64,000 bases of DNA from the NCBI RefSeq assembly GCF_047219225.1, contig NZ_CP178208.1, positions 3,100,001 to 3,164,000 on the forward strand, given 5' to 3'. The translations under genes and the position numbers were made by a program. Under the pieces are notes generated by a model. That model searched no databases and was not told where the DNA came from. It was given only the letters and a program-made list of their open reading frames with translations. Positions within the stretch are counted from its first letter, which is position 1. Each line of letters begins with the position of its first letter. Positions 19,473 to 29,200 of the stretch are shown in pieces. The DNA comes from IMCC45349 sp047219225. GTDB lineage: Bacteria; Bacteroidota; Bacteroidia; Flavobacteriales; Flavobacteriaceae.

Positions 19473-19925
19473 CTAATCATTTTTATAATCGTTGTAAGTA
19501 TGTAAAGACTTAAGTGTTTCTTCGTAAAATAATATGGCAGCAATTAAATCGTCAGTATCAGAATATGGCAAAATAGTTTTTTGATAGGCTACAGTACTTT
19601 CAAAATACTTTGATGAAGCCTCTCTATTTTGTTCTAAAGCTTTTTTATTTTCCTTAGTTTCAGGAATACCTAAAGAAGCCATGGTTACATTTGGGTTAGT
19701 AGCAAAAGCTATGTTAGGCAAAATATTAACTATAACCTCAATACGTTCTATATATAAATTAAGTAAATCTCCTTTAGATTTTTTGTTTAACTCATCATAG
19801 CTATGGTATTTAGAAATAGTTACTTTTCCATTGATAATGTTAATTTCAGCCTTCTTTTTTTGAGCAAAACCAATGCTTATCATTAGAAAGAAAATAGCAC
19901 TAAATAAAGTAGATTTTGTTTTCAT
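19473..19925 (-). CDS. Small secreted protein of unknown function
   Basis: A 150-residue protein with a signal peptide (about 1-21, ending GFAQ), then a mostly helical, lysine-rich body. No domain is recognised. It sits alone between a perfect promoter and a perfect terminator, so it is a monocistronic gene. Helix-rich segments such as ENKKALEQNREASSKYFEST and a lack of cysteines are the only visible traits. Confidence 0.7.
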   Translation of the reverse strand: MKTKSTLFSAIFFLMISIGFAQKKKAEINIINGKVTISKYHSYDELNKKSKGDLLNLYIERIEVIVNILPNIAFATNPNVTMASLGIPETKENKKALEQNREASSKYFESTVAYQKTILPYSDTDDLIAAILFYEETLKSLHTYNDYKND

Positions 19926-20306
19926 TTTTAAGTTTTTAAGTTAATCTGGGTTAAACAAATCTATACAATAAATTAAAAAAAGCAATATTTTTTGCTCTTT
20001 TTTTATGTAATTTTTATCGATTTAAGTGCTTTTTTTATCGATAAAATACACTTTGACTGACAAAGAGCTTATTTTTTACGATGAAATGCAGGTGCTGTAA
20101 ATTTTGATGAAACGGAATTATTTTTAAATAATTTAAAGCATATATAAGAGCATGATTTTCAAACAATAAAACTAAATATCACTAACATTTAATCGAGGAT
20201 TTTTACAAAATGGATCAGTACATCGTGAAAAAATGACATTGAAGTGGTTTTTTATGTAATAAGATATAAATCAATGAATTTTGGAATAACCCAATATTCT
20301 TGAATT
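19926..20306. other. 381-bp intergenic region with promoter and paired ATCGAT sites
   Basis: Between divergent genes. It holds the promoter of the left gene and, upstream of that, two copies of TTTTTATCGAT-like sequence whose ATCGAT cores (20016-20021 and 20037-20042) are 21 bp apart, about two helical turns. No open frame of note, tRNA or terminator is seen in the remaining 20050-20306 stretch. Confidence 0.4.
19956..19985 (-). promoter_or_regulatory. Bacteroidota promoter for the 150-residue protein gene
   Basis: On the minus strand: TTG (19983-19985), 19 nt, TAGATTTG (19956-19963), 30 nt before the start codon. It is a full match to the TTG / TAnnTTTG consensus. Confidence 0.6.
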
Positions 20307-20906
20307 ATGAAAAATAGATTAACCTTAGTTTATGTATTTGTTTTGTTAGGATTTCATTGTACTACATTTTCACAATCCTCAAATTTAAACGAGCATCCTA
20401 TTAACGATAAACAAGAAGTAGAAATACGTAATACAGACACTATTCCTGACTTTGCTACTAAAATAAATAAGCTAAAAATATTCGGAACAGTTTATGAAAA
20501 TGATGGAGTAACACCAGCTAAAGATGTGATTCTATATATTGAACAAGCTGATGTAAATGGCGATTTTGATTTAAGAGGTGCTAAAGATAATAAGTATGTA
20601 CATCATAGAGCTTGGGTAAAAACCGATGCAAATGGACAGTACACTTTATACACATTTATTCCCGGAAATGATAGACGTTATAATCAATTACAACAATTAT
20701 TTCCATCAATAAAAGAACCTTCTAAGCCAGTATATGACATTCAAAGTTTTCTTTTTGATGACGATCCACTTTTAACTAAATTATGCAGAAAACGCATGCA
20801 TAAAAAGGGAGATCCATCAAGAATTTTAAAACTTAAAAAGGAAGGTAATCTTAATGTTGTACAAAAAGATATAACATTAAACTCTCAAATTGTGGTTCTA
20901 AAATAG
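20307..20906 (+). CDS. Degenerate intradiol ring-cleavage dioxygenase-like secreted protein
   Basis: A 199-residue exported protein (signal peptide about 1-22). From about residue 55 it follows the secreted flavobacterial dioxygenase-like family: KIFGTVYENDGVTPAKDVILYIEQ, then RAWVKTDANGQYTLYTF, and near the end QSFLFDDDPLLTKL. In active family members a His-x-His iron-ligand motif comes between the last two blocks. Here that stretch reads RRYNQLQQLFPSIKEP and has no histidine, so iron binding and ring cleavage are unlikely. It may be a structural or ligand-binding descendant. The start is an ATG after a 400-bp gap. Confidence 0.6.
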   Translation: MKNRLTLVYVFVLLGFHCTTFSQSSNLNEHPINDKQEVEIRNTDTIPDFATKINKLKIFGTVYENDGVTPAKDVILYIEQADVNGDFDLRGAKDNKYVHHRAWVKTDANGQYTLYTFIPGNDRRYNQLQQLFPSIKEPSKPVYDIQSFLFDDDPLLTKLCRKRMHKKGDPSRILKLKKEGNLNVVQKDITLNSQIVVLK

Positions 20907-21049
20907 AAACTTCATAAGTTACTTTATAGTCTATAGTTATTACTTATTACTAGTGATTAATGCTATTTTACTCTGACGGAATTATCATTTCGACAGTTTA
21001 TATAGTGGATTTTTAGGTATTTAGCTTCATTAATCAAAAAAAACAAATT

Positions 21050-22156
21050 ATGAAGTTTAAAAAGTATCGAATCATTAAAATTAGTCTACTAACTCTATTA
21101 GGAATAATCCTTATTTTATTTTCATTTGGATATTGGTTTATAAGTCTATTGCCACCAGTAGAAAAAAATCTTGAATCTAGTGTGGTGCTAGATTTGCCGT
21201 ATCTATCTGAAAATGTAGTTGATTCAAAAGGTAAAATTTTAGCTGTAGTAACAAGTGTTGATGTTATGGGAGATAGTGGTAAGAGTACTGGATATGAATT
21301 AACAGAATTATCACGAGCTTATTATGTGTTTAAAGCTAATGGATTTGAAGTCGATGTTGCAAGTCCATTAGGAGGTAAGCCAACTGTAGTTATTGATGAT
21401 GAAGATATGGGAGTTTTTGACTATGCCTTTTTAAATGATGAAGAAGCTCAGCATAAAGTTAGTAATACTATAGCTATGAAAAATGTTATTAAAGAAGACT
21501 ATGATGCTGTATACTTTGTAGGAGGAAAAGGTGCTATGTACGATTTTCCAAATAACAAACATATACAAGATTTGGTGCGTAATTATTACGAAACTGATAA
21601 AGTTATAGGTGCTGTTTGTCATGGTCCAGCAGCTTTAGTAAACATAACTTTAGCTAATAAACGTCCACTAATTGAAAATAAAAGAATAAGCTGCTTTACC
21701 AATAAAGAAGAGTTACTTTTAATATCAGAAGCACGCTCTATATTCCCATTTCTTCTTGAGGATAAAATTACTGAACAAGGAGCTAAGTTTGAAGAGGGAG
21801 AAATGTATCTAGAAAAAATTTGTCATGACAAAAATATTATTACAGGCCAAAATCCATGGTCAACTTGGGCTTTAGCTGAGACTATGATAAAGCAATTAGG
21901 TCATACTCCAAAACATAGAGTTATTACTGGAGAAGAAAATGCAGTTAAGGTGCTTTCGGTTTATAGAAGTGAAGGAGAAGATAAAGCTAAAGAACTAATT
22001 AAATCTATGATAAATAATGATAAACCTTTAAAACGTCAATTAATTGCTAGTCATAGTATAGTTTCTGTTATGAAAGGTGAAATGGGTGGTTTTATTGATA
22101 TGATAGAACTCACATCATATGCAAAATCATGTGAAGAAGAAAGAGAAAAAATATAA
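21050..22156 (+). CDS. Membrane-anchored DJ-1/PfpI family protein
   Basis: A 368-residue protein with one N-terminal membrane segment (about 9-31), so the catalytic domain probably faces the periplasm. The DJ-1/PfpI (class I glutamine amidotransferase-like) domain follows: GYELTELSRAYYVFKANGFEVDVASPLGG near its start, and the nucleophile elbow GAVCHGPAAL with C190 and H191. This arrangement is close to Hsp31/HchA-type proteins, which act as glyoxalases, deglycases or chaperones; the exact activity cannot be told. An extra about 90 residues follow the domain. It is 22 bp upstream of an AraC-type membrane regulator and probably in one transcript with it. Confidence 0.8.
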   Translation: MKFKKYRIIKISLLTLLGIILILFSFGYWFISLLPPVEKNLESSVVLDLPYLSENVVDSKGKILAVVTSVDVMGDSGKSTGYELTELSRAYYVFKANGFEVDVASPLGGKPTVVIDDEDMGVFDYAFLNDEEAQHKVSNTIAMKNVIKEDYDAVYFVGGKGAMYDFPNNKHIQDLVRNYYETDKVIGAVCHGPAALVNITLANKRPLIENKRISCFTNKEELLLISEARSIFPFLLEDKITEQGAKFEEGEMYLEKICHDKNIITGQNPWSTWALAETMIKQLGHTPKHRVITGEENAVKVLSVYRSEGEDKAKELIKSMINNDKPLKRQLIASHSIVSVMKGEMGGFIDMIELTSYAKSCEEEREKI

Positions 22157-22178
22157 TTAAATTTGAAAAAAAATATAA

Positions 22179-23234
22179 TTGAATTTTTCAGACATCCTCC
22201 TTATTATTATTAGCAGTGCAGGCCTTTTGCATGGGACTGTTTTTGCAATATATCTTATTTTCTTTAAGAAGAAAAAGTCGGTATCAAATCTATTATTAGG
22301 TTTGATACTTCTTTTTATGGCATTTAGAATTGGAAAATCGGTATTATTAAATTTTGGTAACAATTTAGAGCCTATATTCATTTTTATTGGTTTAAGTTTT
22401 CTATTATTAATAGGCCCTTTATTAAGATGGTATTTAATAGCTATGACTAAGCCAAATTTTAAATTTACAAAAGCAATAGCTATGGAATTACTTCCATTTG
22501 CTCTCATTTTAATTGTGAGTTTTTTTATAGCTAATAAAGATTTTGACACCACTAATAAACAAACAATAGTCTTATTTGGAAGTGTTCTAATTTTTATTTA
22601 CTTGCATTTTGCTACTTATATACTCATTGCTGGAATTAAGCTAAGGAATATAAAAAAACAATATATAAATGTGTTACAAACTAAGTTTCAAAAAGCTATT
22701 CTAAAATGGTTACAGTTGTTAGTGTTAAGTTTCATTGTAATTTGGATATCATATGCATTTAATATTTTAGAAAACACTATTCCATATATAGTTGGACCAA
22801 TCATGTATTCTGTTGCTGTATACTTTTTAAGTTATAAGGCTTTTGAATTAAAAATTACTGATATTGATGGTTCTGCATTTAAACCTAATGAAGATGAACA
22901 ATTATTTAGTGAACTGTTGAAGATTGTTAAAGAAGATAAGCTTTTTTTAGACCCAGATGTGTCCCTTTTAATGTTAGGAAAGAGGATTGGAAAAACTACT
23001 CAAAAAACTTCTGAAGTCATTAATCAGTATGCTAAACAAAACTTTAATGATTTTATAAACTATTACAGAATTCAAGAGACAAAAAGAGTTTTATCTGATA
23101 GTGAATATTTAAACTATACTATATCTTCAATCGCTTTTGATGTTGGGTTTAGTAGCTTATCATCCTTTAACAGTGCTTTTAAAAAATTTGAAGGCACAAC
23201 ACCATCTACATACAGAAAAAACAATGTTGAATAA
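22179..23234 (+). CDS. Membrane AraC-family transcriptional regulator (TTG start)
   Basis: A 351-residue regulator. About 220 N-terminal residues hold around seven hydrophobic segments (for example LLGLILLFMAF and IFIGLSFLLLIGPLLRWYLI). The C-terminal about 110 residues are an AraC/XylS double helix-turn-helix with a clear second helix motif (ISSIAFDVGFSSLSSFNSAFKKFEGTTPSTYRK). No in-frame ATG lies near the front, and TTG at 22179 gives MNFSDILLIII, the family-like beginning, so a TTG start is the best choice. A membrane AraC protein should report a membrane or extracellular signal. It probably controls, or is cotranscribed with, the DJ-1-like gene 22 bp upstream. Confidence 0.8.
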   Translation: MNFSDILLIIISSAGLLHGTVFAIYLIFFKKKKSVSNLLLGLILLFMAFRIGKSVLLNFGNNLEPIFIFIGLSFLLLIGPLLRWYLIAMTKPNFKFTKAIAMELLPFALILIVSFFIANKDFDTTNKQTIVLFGSVLIFIYLHFATYILIAGIKLRNIKKQYINVLQTKFQKAILKWLQLLVLSFIVIWISYAFNILENTIPYIVGPIMYSVAVYFLSYKAFELKITDIDGSAFKPNEDEQLFSELLKIVKEDKLFLDPDVSLLMLGKRIGKTTQKTSEVINQYAKQNFNDFINYYRIQETKRVLSDSEYLNYTISSIAFDVGFSSLSSFNSAFKKFEGTTPSTYRKNNVE

Positions 23235-23291
23235 ATAATTAAGATAAATGAGTTTAACTAGCTTTAAAGTAGTGATTTAAACTAATTTAGA

Positions 23292-23999
23292 TTATTTATT
23301 ACTTAGTAGTTTATTAACGTTGCTTTTATAAGTTTGACCAATAGGAATTTTATAATCTTGAATTAAAATACGGTTACCTTCAATAAATCTTATTTTATCT
23401 ATTGCTACAACAAATGATTTATGAATTCTTAAAAAATTACCATTTGTTAATATTGATTCATAAAATGATATTTTTTCATGGCTAACTATCATTTCATCTT
23501 TCAAATATAACTTGGTATAGTTACCATAAGCTTCAATATAAAGAAGGTCTTCTAAAGCAATTTGATGATGCTTTTTATCGCCTTTCACAAACATTCTTTG
23601 AGTAGAACTAGATTTATCATTTATTTTTTGCTCTACTTTAATTTCAGTGCTTTCGCTTTTTAGTTTATTAATTGCTGTTACTAGTCTATCAAAACTAAAC
23701 GGTTTTAAAAGGTAATCAACTACATTTAATTCGTATCCTTCAAGGGCGTGCTCTTTATATGCTGTTGTAATAATTACTTTAGGTGGAGTAGATAGGGTTT
23801 TTAAAAAATCCAACCCTGTTAGTTTGGGCATATTAATATCTAAAAACATAAAATCAACCTTGCTTTTACTTAAAAATTGCATAGCTTCCATAGCATTGTA
23901 ACACTGTTTTTCTAGTTGTAAATGAGGTAACATGCCACAGAATTCCACAATAATATCATGTGCTAAAGGTTCGTCATCAATGATTATATACTTAAGCAT
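23292..23999 (-). CDS. LytTR response regulator, module A
   Basis: A 235-residue response regulator. The receiver domain (about 1-120) has the acidic pair D8-D9, phospho-acceptor D54 in FMFLDINMP, TTAY and the LLKPF lysine. The LytTR DNA-binding domain (about 135-233) shows YIEAYGNYTKLYL and FLRIHKSFVVAIDKI. It overlaps the kinase gene by 8 bp, so the two are translated together. It should bind direct-repeat operators. It is closely similar to the module E regulator, including AHDII near the front and YELNVVDYLLKPFSF. Confidence 0.93.
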   Translation of the reverse strand: MLKYIIIDDEPLAHDIIVEFCGMLPHLQLEKQCYNAMEAMQFLSKSKVDFMFLDINMPKLTGLDFLKTLSTPPKVIITTAYKEHALEGYELNVVDYLLKPFSFDRLVTAINKLKSESTEIKVEQKINDKSSSTQRMFVKGDKKHHQIALEDLLYIEAYGNYTKLYLKDEMIVSHEKISFYESILTNGNFLRIHKSFVVAIDKIRFIEGNRILIQDYKIPIGQTYKSNVNKLLSNK

Positions 24000-25119
24000 C
24001 TATTGGAATTTTTAGGGTTGATTTATAAATATTGTCTTTAGTCTCGTTTGTCAAGGTATAATTTTTATCAAATAACAAGTGTAATCTACGTTGTAAATTT
24101 TCTAAACCAATTCCATTTTCATCGCTACTTTGTAATTCAAAATTATTTTCAATTTGAAATTGAATAAAGCCATTTTTAACAAGAAGGTTTATATGTATAT
24201 ATGCATTTTCAGATAGTGATTCAACACCATGTTTAAAGGCATTTTCTAGTAAAATAATAAACAATAATGGTGGTGTTTTTATATCATTTTCAATGGTATG
24301 ATTAAATTGAATATCAACTTCTTTTTTATACCTTATTTTATGTAGTTCTATATAATTATTCAAATAATCAATTTCTTCTTTTATAGATACATATCCTTTC
24401 TTTCCTTCATAAATAGTATAACGCATCATATCTGATAGTTTTAGAATTACTTCAGGAGCTTTATTGGAGTTTTTTATAGTTAGAGCGTATAGATTATTTA
24501 AAGTATTAAAAAAGAAATGTGGATTTACTTGTGCTTGTAACATAGCCAATTCAGCTTGAGATTTTTCAGCCTTTAAATTCTGAAACCATTTCCATTGCTG
24601 ATAAGTCCAAAGTAATGCAAACATTGGTATTGGTAAAAAGAAGATATAGAATGGAAACGACTCTTTTATTTTTAAATAAGAATCTAAATCTCCAGAAAAT
24701 AACCTCAAATACATGAAATAAAGAAATAATGGTATATAAATTAGGGCTATTAGCTTCCAATATTTTTTTATAAAAACTGGAGAGAGTAAATAAGCTAAAC
24801 CAAGCCAAAACCCCATTAATAAAAAGAACGTAATAGGATTGTCTGGCACCTTCATATTAGAATCAATGATAATTGTAATCAAAAACAAAATCATTAATAC
24901 ATATACTCTAAAAACTACTTTTCTTTTTTTCTTTAAATACCCTAAATTATGAAATGGTAAAGCAATTATTGTTCCCCAAATAAATGCATAAATAAAGATT
25001 TCATATGTTCTTTCTTTTGGCAAGATTATTAAACCAAAATAATCCATAATATAAAAGATAGGTACAATGATAGTATACCCAATAAAAAAAGCTTTGTATT
25101 TCTTTAAAAAACCAATCAT
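23992..25119 (-). CDS. LytS-type sensor histidine kinase, module A
   Basis: A 375-residue membrane kinase of the LytS/YehU (His_kinase) family. About six membrane segments lie in 1-175, followed by a short coiled linker and the H-box QVNPHFFFNTLNNLY with H201. The N-box is LLENAFKHG (about 290-298) and the glycine-rich box is GIGLENLQRRL. No separate periplasmic domain is visible, so the signal is probably sensed in or at the membrane. It starts 206 bp from the divergent ABC/M1 operon, the likely target. Confidence 0.92.
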   Translation of the reverse strand: MIGFLKKYKAFFIGYTIIVPIFYIMDYFGLIILPKERTYEIFIYAFIWGTIIALPFHNLGYLKKKRKVVFRVYVLMILFLITIIIDSNMKVPDNPITFFLLMGFWLGLAYLLSPVFIKKYWKLIALIYIPLFLYFMYLRLFSGDLDSYLKIKESFPFYIFFLPIPMFALLWTYQQWKWFQNLKAEKSQAELAMLQAQVNPHFFFNTLNNLYALTIKNSNKAPEVILKLSDMMRYTIYEGKKGYVSIKEEIDYLNNYIELHKIRYKKEVDIQFNHTIENDIKTPPLLFIILLENAFKHGVESLSENAYIHINLLVKNGFIQFQIENNFELQSSDENGIGLENLQRRLHLLFDKNYTLTNETKDNIYKSTLKIPIDA

Positions 25120-25161
25120 AGATCAAAAATACCATTGTTGAAGACTATTAACAACTTTATT

Positions 25162-25198
25162 GATATACACTATAAAAATTGAGTTAAACACTTTGAAA
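25162..25198. promoter_or_regulatory. Imperfect 21-bp-period direct repeat, candidate LytTR operator of module A
   Basis: 16-bp windows starting at 25162 and 25183 agree at 12 of 16 positions (core ACACT). The spacing of 21 bp fits two LytTR sites on one DNA face. It lies between the divergent kinase and ABC genes, at nearly the same distance from the kinase start (43-79 bp) as the repeat in module E. Found by eye in AT-rich DNA, so chance is possible. Confidence 0.3.
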
Positions 25199-25325
25199 AT
25201 CAATATGAACTATGACTTAGTTAATACATATATACTTGCATGGTAAAAACAATAGCGTATGTCATATAAAGTTTAATATAAAAAACTATTAAAGCACATT
25301 TGATCTATAATTAAAATATTATAGA

Positions 25326-26210
25326 ATGAACACACTTATAATAAACAATTTAACTAAGACCTATCCAAATGGTGTAAAGGCTTTAAATGGAATAAATCTT
25401 AAAATAACTAATGGTATGTTTGGTTTGCTAGGTGCTAATGGTGCAGGAAAATCATCCTTAATGCGTACGATTGCTTCCTTACAAGAACCATCAACAGGTA
25501 CATTATCCTTTAATGATGTAGATATTGTAAATTATCCAAATGAAATAAGGCAAAGCTTAGGATATTTACCTCAAGAGTTTGGTGTGTATCCCAAAATTTC
25601 GGCAGAAAAATTGCTACATCACTTGGCTGTTTTAAAAGGAATTTTAAACAAAAAAGAACGTAAAGAACAAGTAACAGCTTTATTGCAGCAAGTAAATTTA
25701 TTTCAGCATAGAAAAAAAGCGGTTGCCACTTTTTCTGGAGGAATGCGTCAACGATTCGGAATTGCACAGGCTTTATTAGGAAATCCTCAAATTATTATTG
25801 TTGATGAACCAACCGCAGGGTTGGACCCCGAAGAAAGCAATCGATTCTTAAACCTACTTAGTGAAATTGGAGAAAACGTAATTGTAATTCTCTCAACTCA
25901 CATTGTTGAAGATGTAAGAAACCTTTGTCCTAAAATGGCAATCATGTCAAACGGAGAAATTATTTCTCAAGGTAATCCATCAGAATTAGTGGCAACTATT
26001 GAAGGAAAAATTTGGACAAAAATTATTGATAAATCTCAATTAGATATTTATAAGAAAGCTTTTGATGTGATTTCAACAAAATTAGTTGCTGGAGAAACTC
26101 AAATTAGAGTGTTGTCTACACAAAGACCAGAAGAAGGATTTCAAGTAATTGACCCAAATCTAGAAGACTATTACTTTACAACCTTATTTATTCATAATTC
26201 AAAAGCTTAA
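25326..26210 (+). CDS. ABC transporter ATP-binding protein, module A
   Basis: A 294-residue ATPase with Walker A GANGAGKSS (36-44), a Q-loop in LPQEFGVYP, the signature FSGGMRQR (136-143), Walker B IIIVDEPTAGLDP and a H-loop in STHIVED. It is of the export/ABC-2 type. It is followed after 3 bp by the permease-aminopeptidase gene, so the two form one transporter. The module E ATPase is a paralogue with the same motifs in the same positions. Confidence 0.93.
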   Translation: MNTLIINNLTKTYPNGVKALNGINLKITNGMFGLLGANGAGKSSLMRTIASLQEPSTGTLSFNDVDIVNYPNEIRQSLGYLPQEFGVYPKISAEKLLHHLAVLKGILNKKERKEQVTALLQQVNLFQHRKKAVATFSGGMRQRFGIAQALLGNPQIIIVDEPTAGLDPEESNRFLNLLSEIGENVIVILSTHIVEDVRNLCPKMAIMSNGEIISQGNPSELVATIEGKIWTKIIDKSQLDIYKKAFDVISTKLVAGETQIRVLSTQRPEEGFQVIDPNLEDYYFTTLFIHNSKA

Positions 26211-26213
26211 GTT

Positions 26214-29200
26214 ATGTTTAAAAAATTATTACAGTTCGAAGTTTTTTATCAATACAAACAAAGAGCTTTTCCATTGTTCGTATTACTGTTTACTGCATTA
26301 GGTATTTTTGTAGGTAGAAATGGTTTTGCGCCAACAGGTTTAAACTTTAATGCAGGATACCAAGTAAATTTTCATACAAGTATTTTTACTTTAGGAAGTG
26401 TTTTTATCATTATGTTTTTTGCCATTAGTGCTATGCTAAGAGACAAGCAGCATTTAATGGAAGGAATAATTTTTAGTACTTCTATTACAAAGGCAAACTA
26501 CTTTTGGAGTCGTTTTGCAGGAACATTTATTTTTAGTGTTTTAGCTTTTTCACCATTCATTTTAGGATATATAATTGGGAATTATTTTTTTGATTTAGAC
26601 CCTGAAAGAGTCGCTGATTTTAAGTTCACAACTTACTTCCAACCTTGGTTGTACTTTATACTCCCTAATATCTTTATTTGTACAGCCTTGGTTTTTTCAA
26701 TTAGTACGTTAACCAAAAACAGTACTGCTACATATGTAAGTGCTGTATTTATTTACATGCTATATTTTGTGAGTTCTATATTTTTAAACTCTCCAATTAT
26801 GGCGCAATCGGTACCAGCATCACCAGAGAGTATGATAGTGGCTGCAATTGCTGACCCATTTGGTGTTTCCGCATTTTTGGAACAAACACAGTATTGGACA
26901 CCTTTTCAAAAGAATACACAAATGCTATCATTTTCTGGCTATTTCTTAATCAATAGATTGGTTTGGGTTGGTATTGCACTTGTAATTTTACTTTCGACTT
27001 ATGGATTGTTTTCGTTTAGAAAAATCTCTAAAAAGGTTAAAAAAAATGAGAAAATAACAATTGACAAAACGCCTTATATAAAATACAAACCAATCGAAAC
27101 GTTTAGTAGTTTGAAAGCTCAGTTATTGGCTTTTAAATCAATTTTAAAGTTAGAATTGAAAAGTGTATTTAAAAGTTTACCCTTTATAGCAATATTATTG
27201 ATGTGGGTATTTATCGTTTTTTCTGAGCTATATAGTACAGTTATTGGAGGTGGTGAATATGGTGTAAGTAATTATCCATTTACCTATTTGTTAATAGAAT
27301 TGATTGTAGATCCATTAACACTTTTTAGTATACTATTAATTGTTTTTTATGGAGGTGATATTGTTTGGAGAGAAAGATCTGCGAATTTCAACTTTATTAC
27401 TGATGCTACACCAGTAAAAAACTGGGTCATTTTTGGAAGTAAATTTTCAGCCTTATTGTCATTGCCTTTTATTTTAATTACCATAGGTGTATTGATGTGT
27501 ATGTTATTTCAAATCAGTTTGGGATACACAAATTTTGAGTTCTCATTATACGGATCATTATATTACTATTACGGAGTGCAGTTAGTAGTCTTTTGTATGA
27601 TAGCAATATTTGTAAACAATCTTGTTAAGAGTAAGTATATCGGAATGGGTCTATTTTTATTGATTGCAATTCTTAGTTTAAAATCAGATGTATTAGGATT
27701 AGAACATCCGCTAACAAGTCTTGGATTTATGCCAAGGACAAGCTACAACACAATGGATGGGTTTAATGGAGTGTCTAGTTTGTACAATCATTTATCGATC
27801 TACTGGTTGTCATTCGGAATGATATTAATGTTGATTTCTTTTAAAATATGGAATAGAGGAGTAGTAACAAAATTTACTTACAAGCTAAAGCAATTAAAAC
27901 AACCAGCAACTACTTTATTAAAGGGAAGCTTTATAGTAAGTATACTATTATTTTTTACAGCAGGTTCTTTAGTATTTTACAATAAGAATATAGTTAATGA
28001 ATATGTTAATAGTACAAGTCAATTAGACTTTAGAGAAAATTATGAGAAAAAATTTAAGCAATATGAGGTCTTAGCAAGACCAATCACAACCTCTAGAAAA
28101 ACCATTGTAGATATTTATCCTACTAAAAGAAGTTATTCTGTGATAGCCGATTATATGATTAAGAATAAAAGTGACAAACCTATGTCTCAAGTATTTATCA
28201 CAGAAAGGGTTGATTTAAAAAATGTAACCATTGAAAATGCAACTTTAGCTAAGCATGACACAGTTTTTGGTACGTATCTTTTTCAGTTTGATGCCCCATT
28301 GCAACCAAATGATTCTGTAAGGTTTAATTATGAATTTACTAAATCTATTAAAGGATATGATAATGATATTTCAATTGTAAATAATGGATCTTATATAACT
28401 CATAATTCTTTTGAACCTATTTTGGGATATAGTGCTGGATTGGAATTAAGACGTCCTTCAGAGCGTAAAAAAAGAAATTTACCAAAAAGAACTATTGAAG
28501 TTTCTACTGCTGCTCATATAGTTTCGGAGGAAGAAAAGAATGAAAAGATTCCGTTTGAAACTATTGTTTCAACCAATAAAAATCAAACTGCAATAAGTTC
28601 TGGAGATTTAATTAAAGCATGGGCTAAGGATGATAGAAATTATTATCATTATAAATCTAATAAAAAAATTGTGCCAATGATTGGGTATTTTTCAGCAGCA
28701 TATCAGACTAAAAAAACCAACTATAAAGACATAGAGATAGAGCAATACTACGACGCAAAACAACCTTTTAATATTAATGAAATAGAAAATAGTATTAAAG
28801 TTACTTTAGATTATTGTCAAGAGAATTTTGGAGCGTATATGTTTAATCATTTAAGAATGGTTGAAGTTCCTTCGTATTGGTCTTTTGGAGGGTTTGCACA
28901 CCCAGGAGTAATAAGTATGGTTGAAGATAGATTGTATTTGTCTGATGTTCGCAACCCAGAAAGGTTTAATGTAGTTGCAAAAAGAACCATTCATGAAGTT
29001 GCTCATCAATGGTGGGGACATACATTATCTTCTAAACCTGTTGCTGGTGGTGCCTTATTAGTTGAAGGATTGGCAAAATATACTGAAGCTGTAGTATTAG
29101 AAAAAACGTATGGTAAAGGTATGTTGGTAGAACTTATTGATAATGCTAGAGGTAGGTATTTTTCTGGAAGATCTTTTTCAGGTAGCGTAGAACCTCCAGC

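Noticed and set aside
22157..22552. Minus-strand frame antisense to the membrane AraC gene
   Set aside because: Lys/Asn/Ile-rich shadow of hydrophobic codons on the plus strand; the AraC frame is better supported by its helix-turn-helix.
23235..23291. Weak hairpin (AGTTTAA ... TTAAACT) between convergent AraC and regulator A genes
   Set aside because: Seven AT-only pairs and a long loop; not convincing as a terminator.
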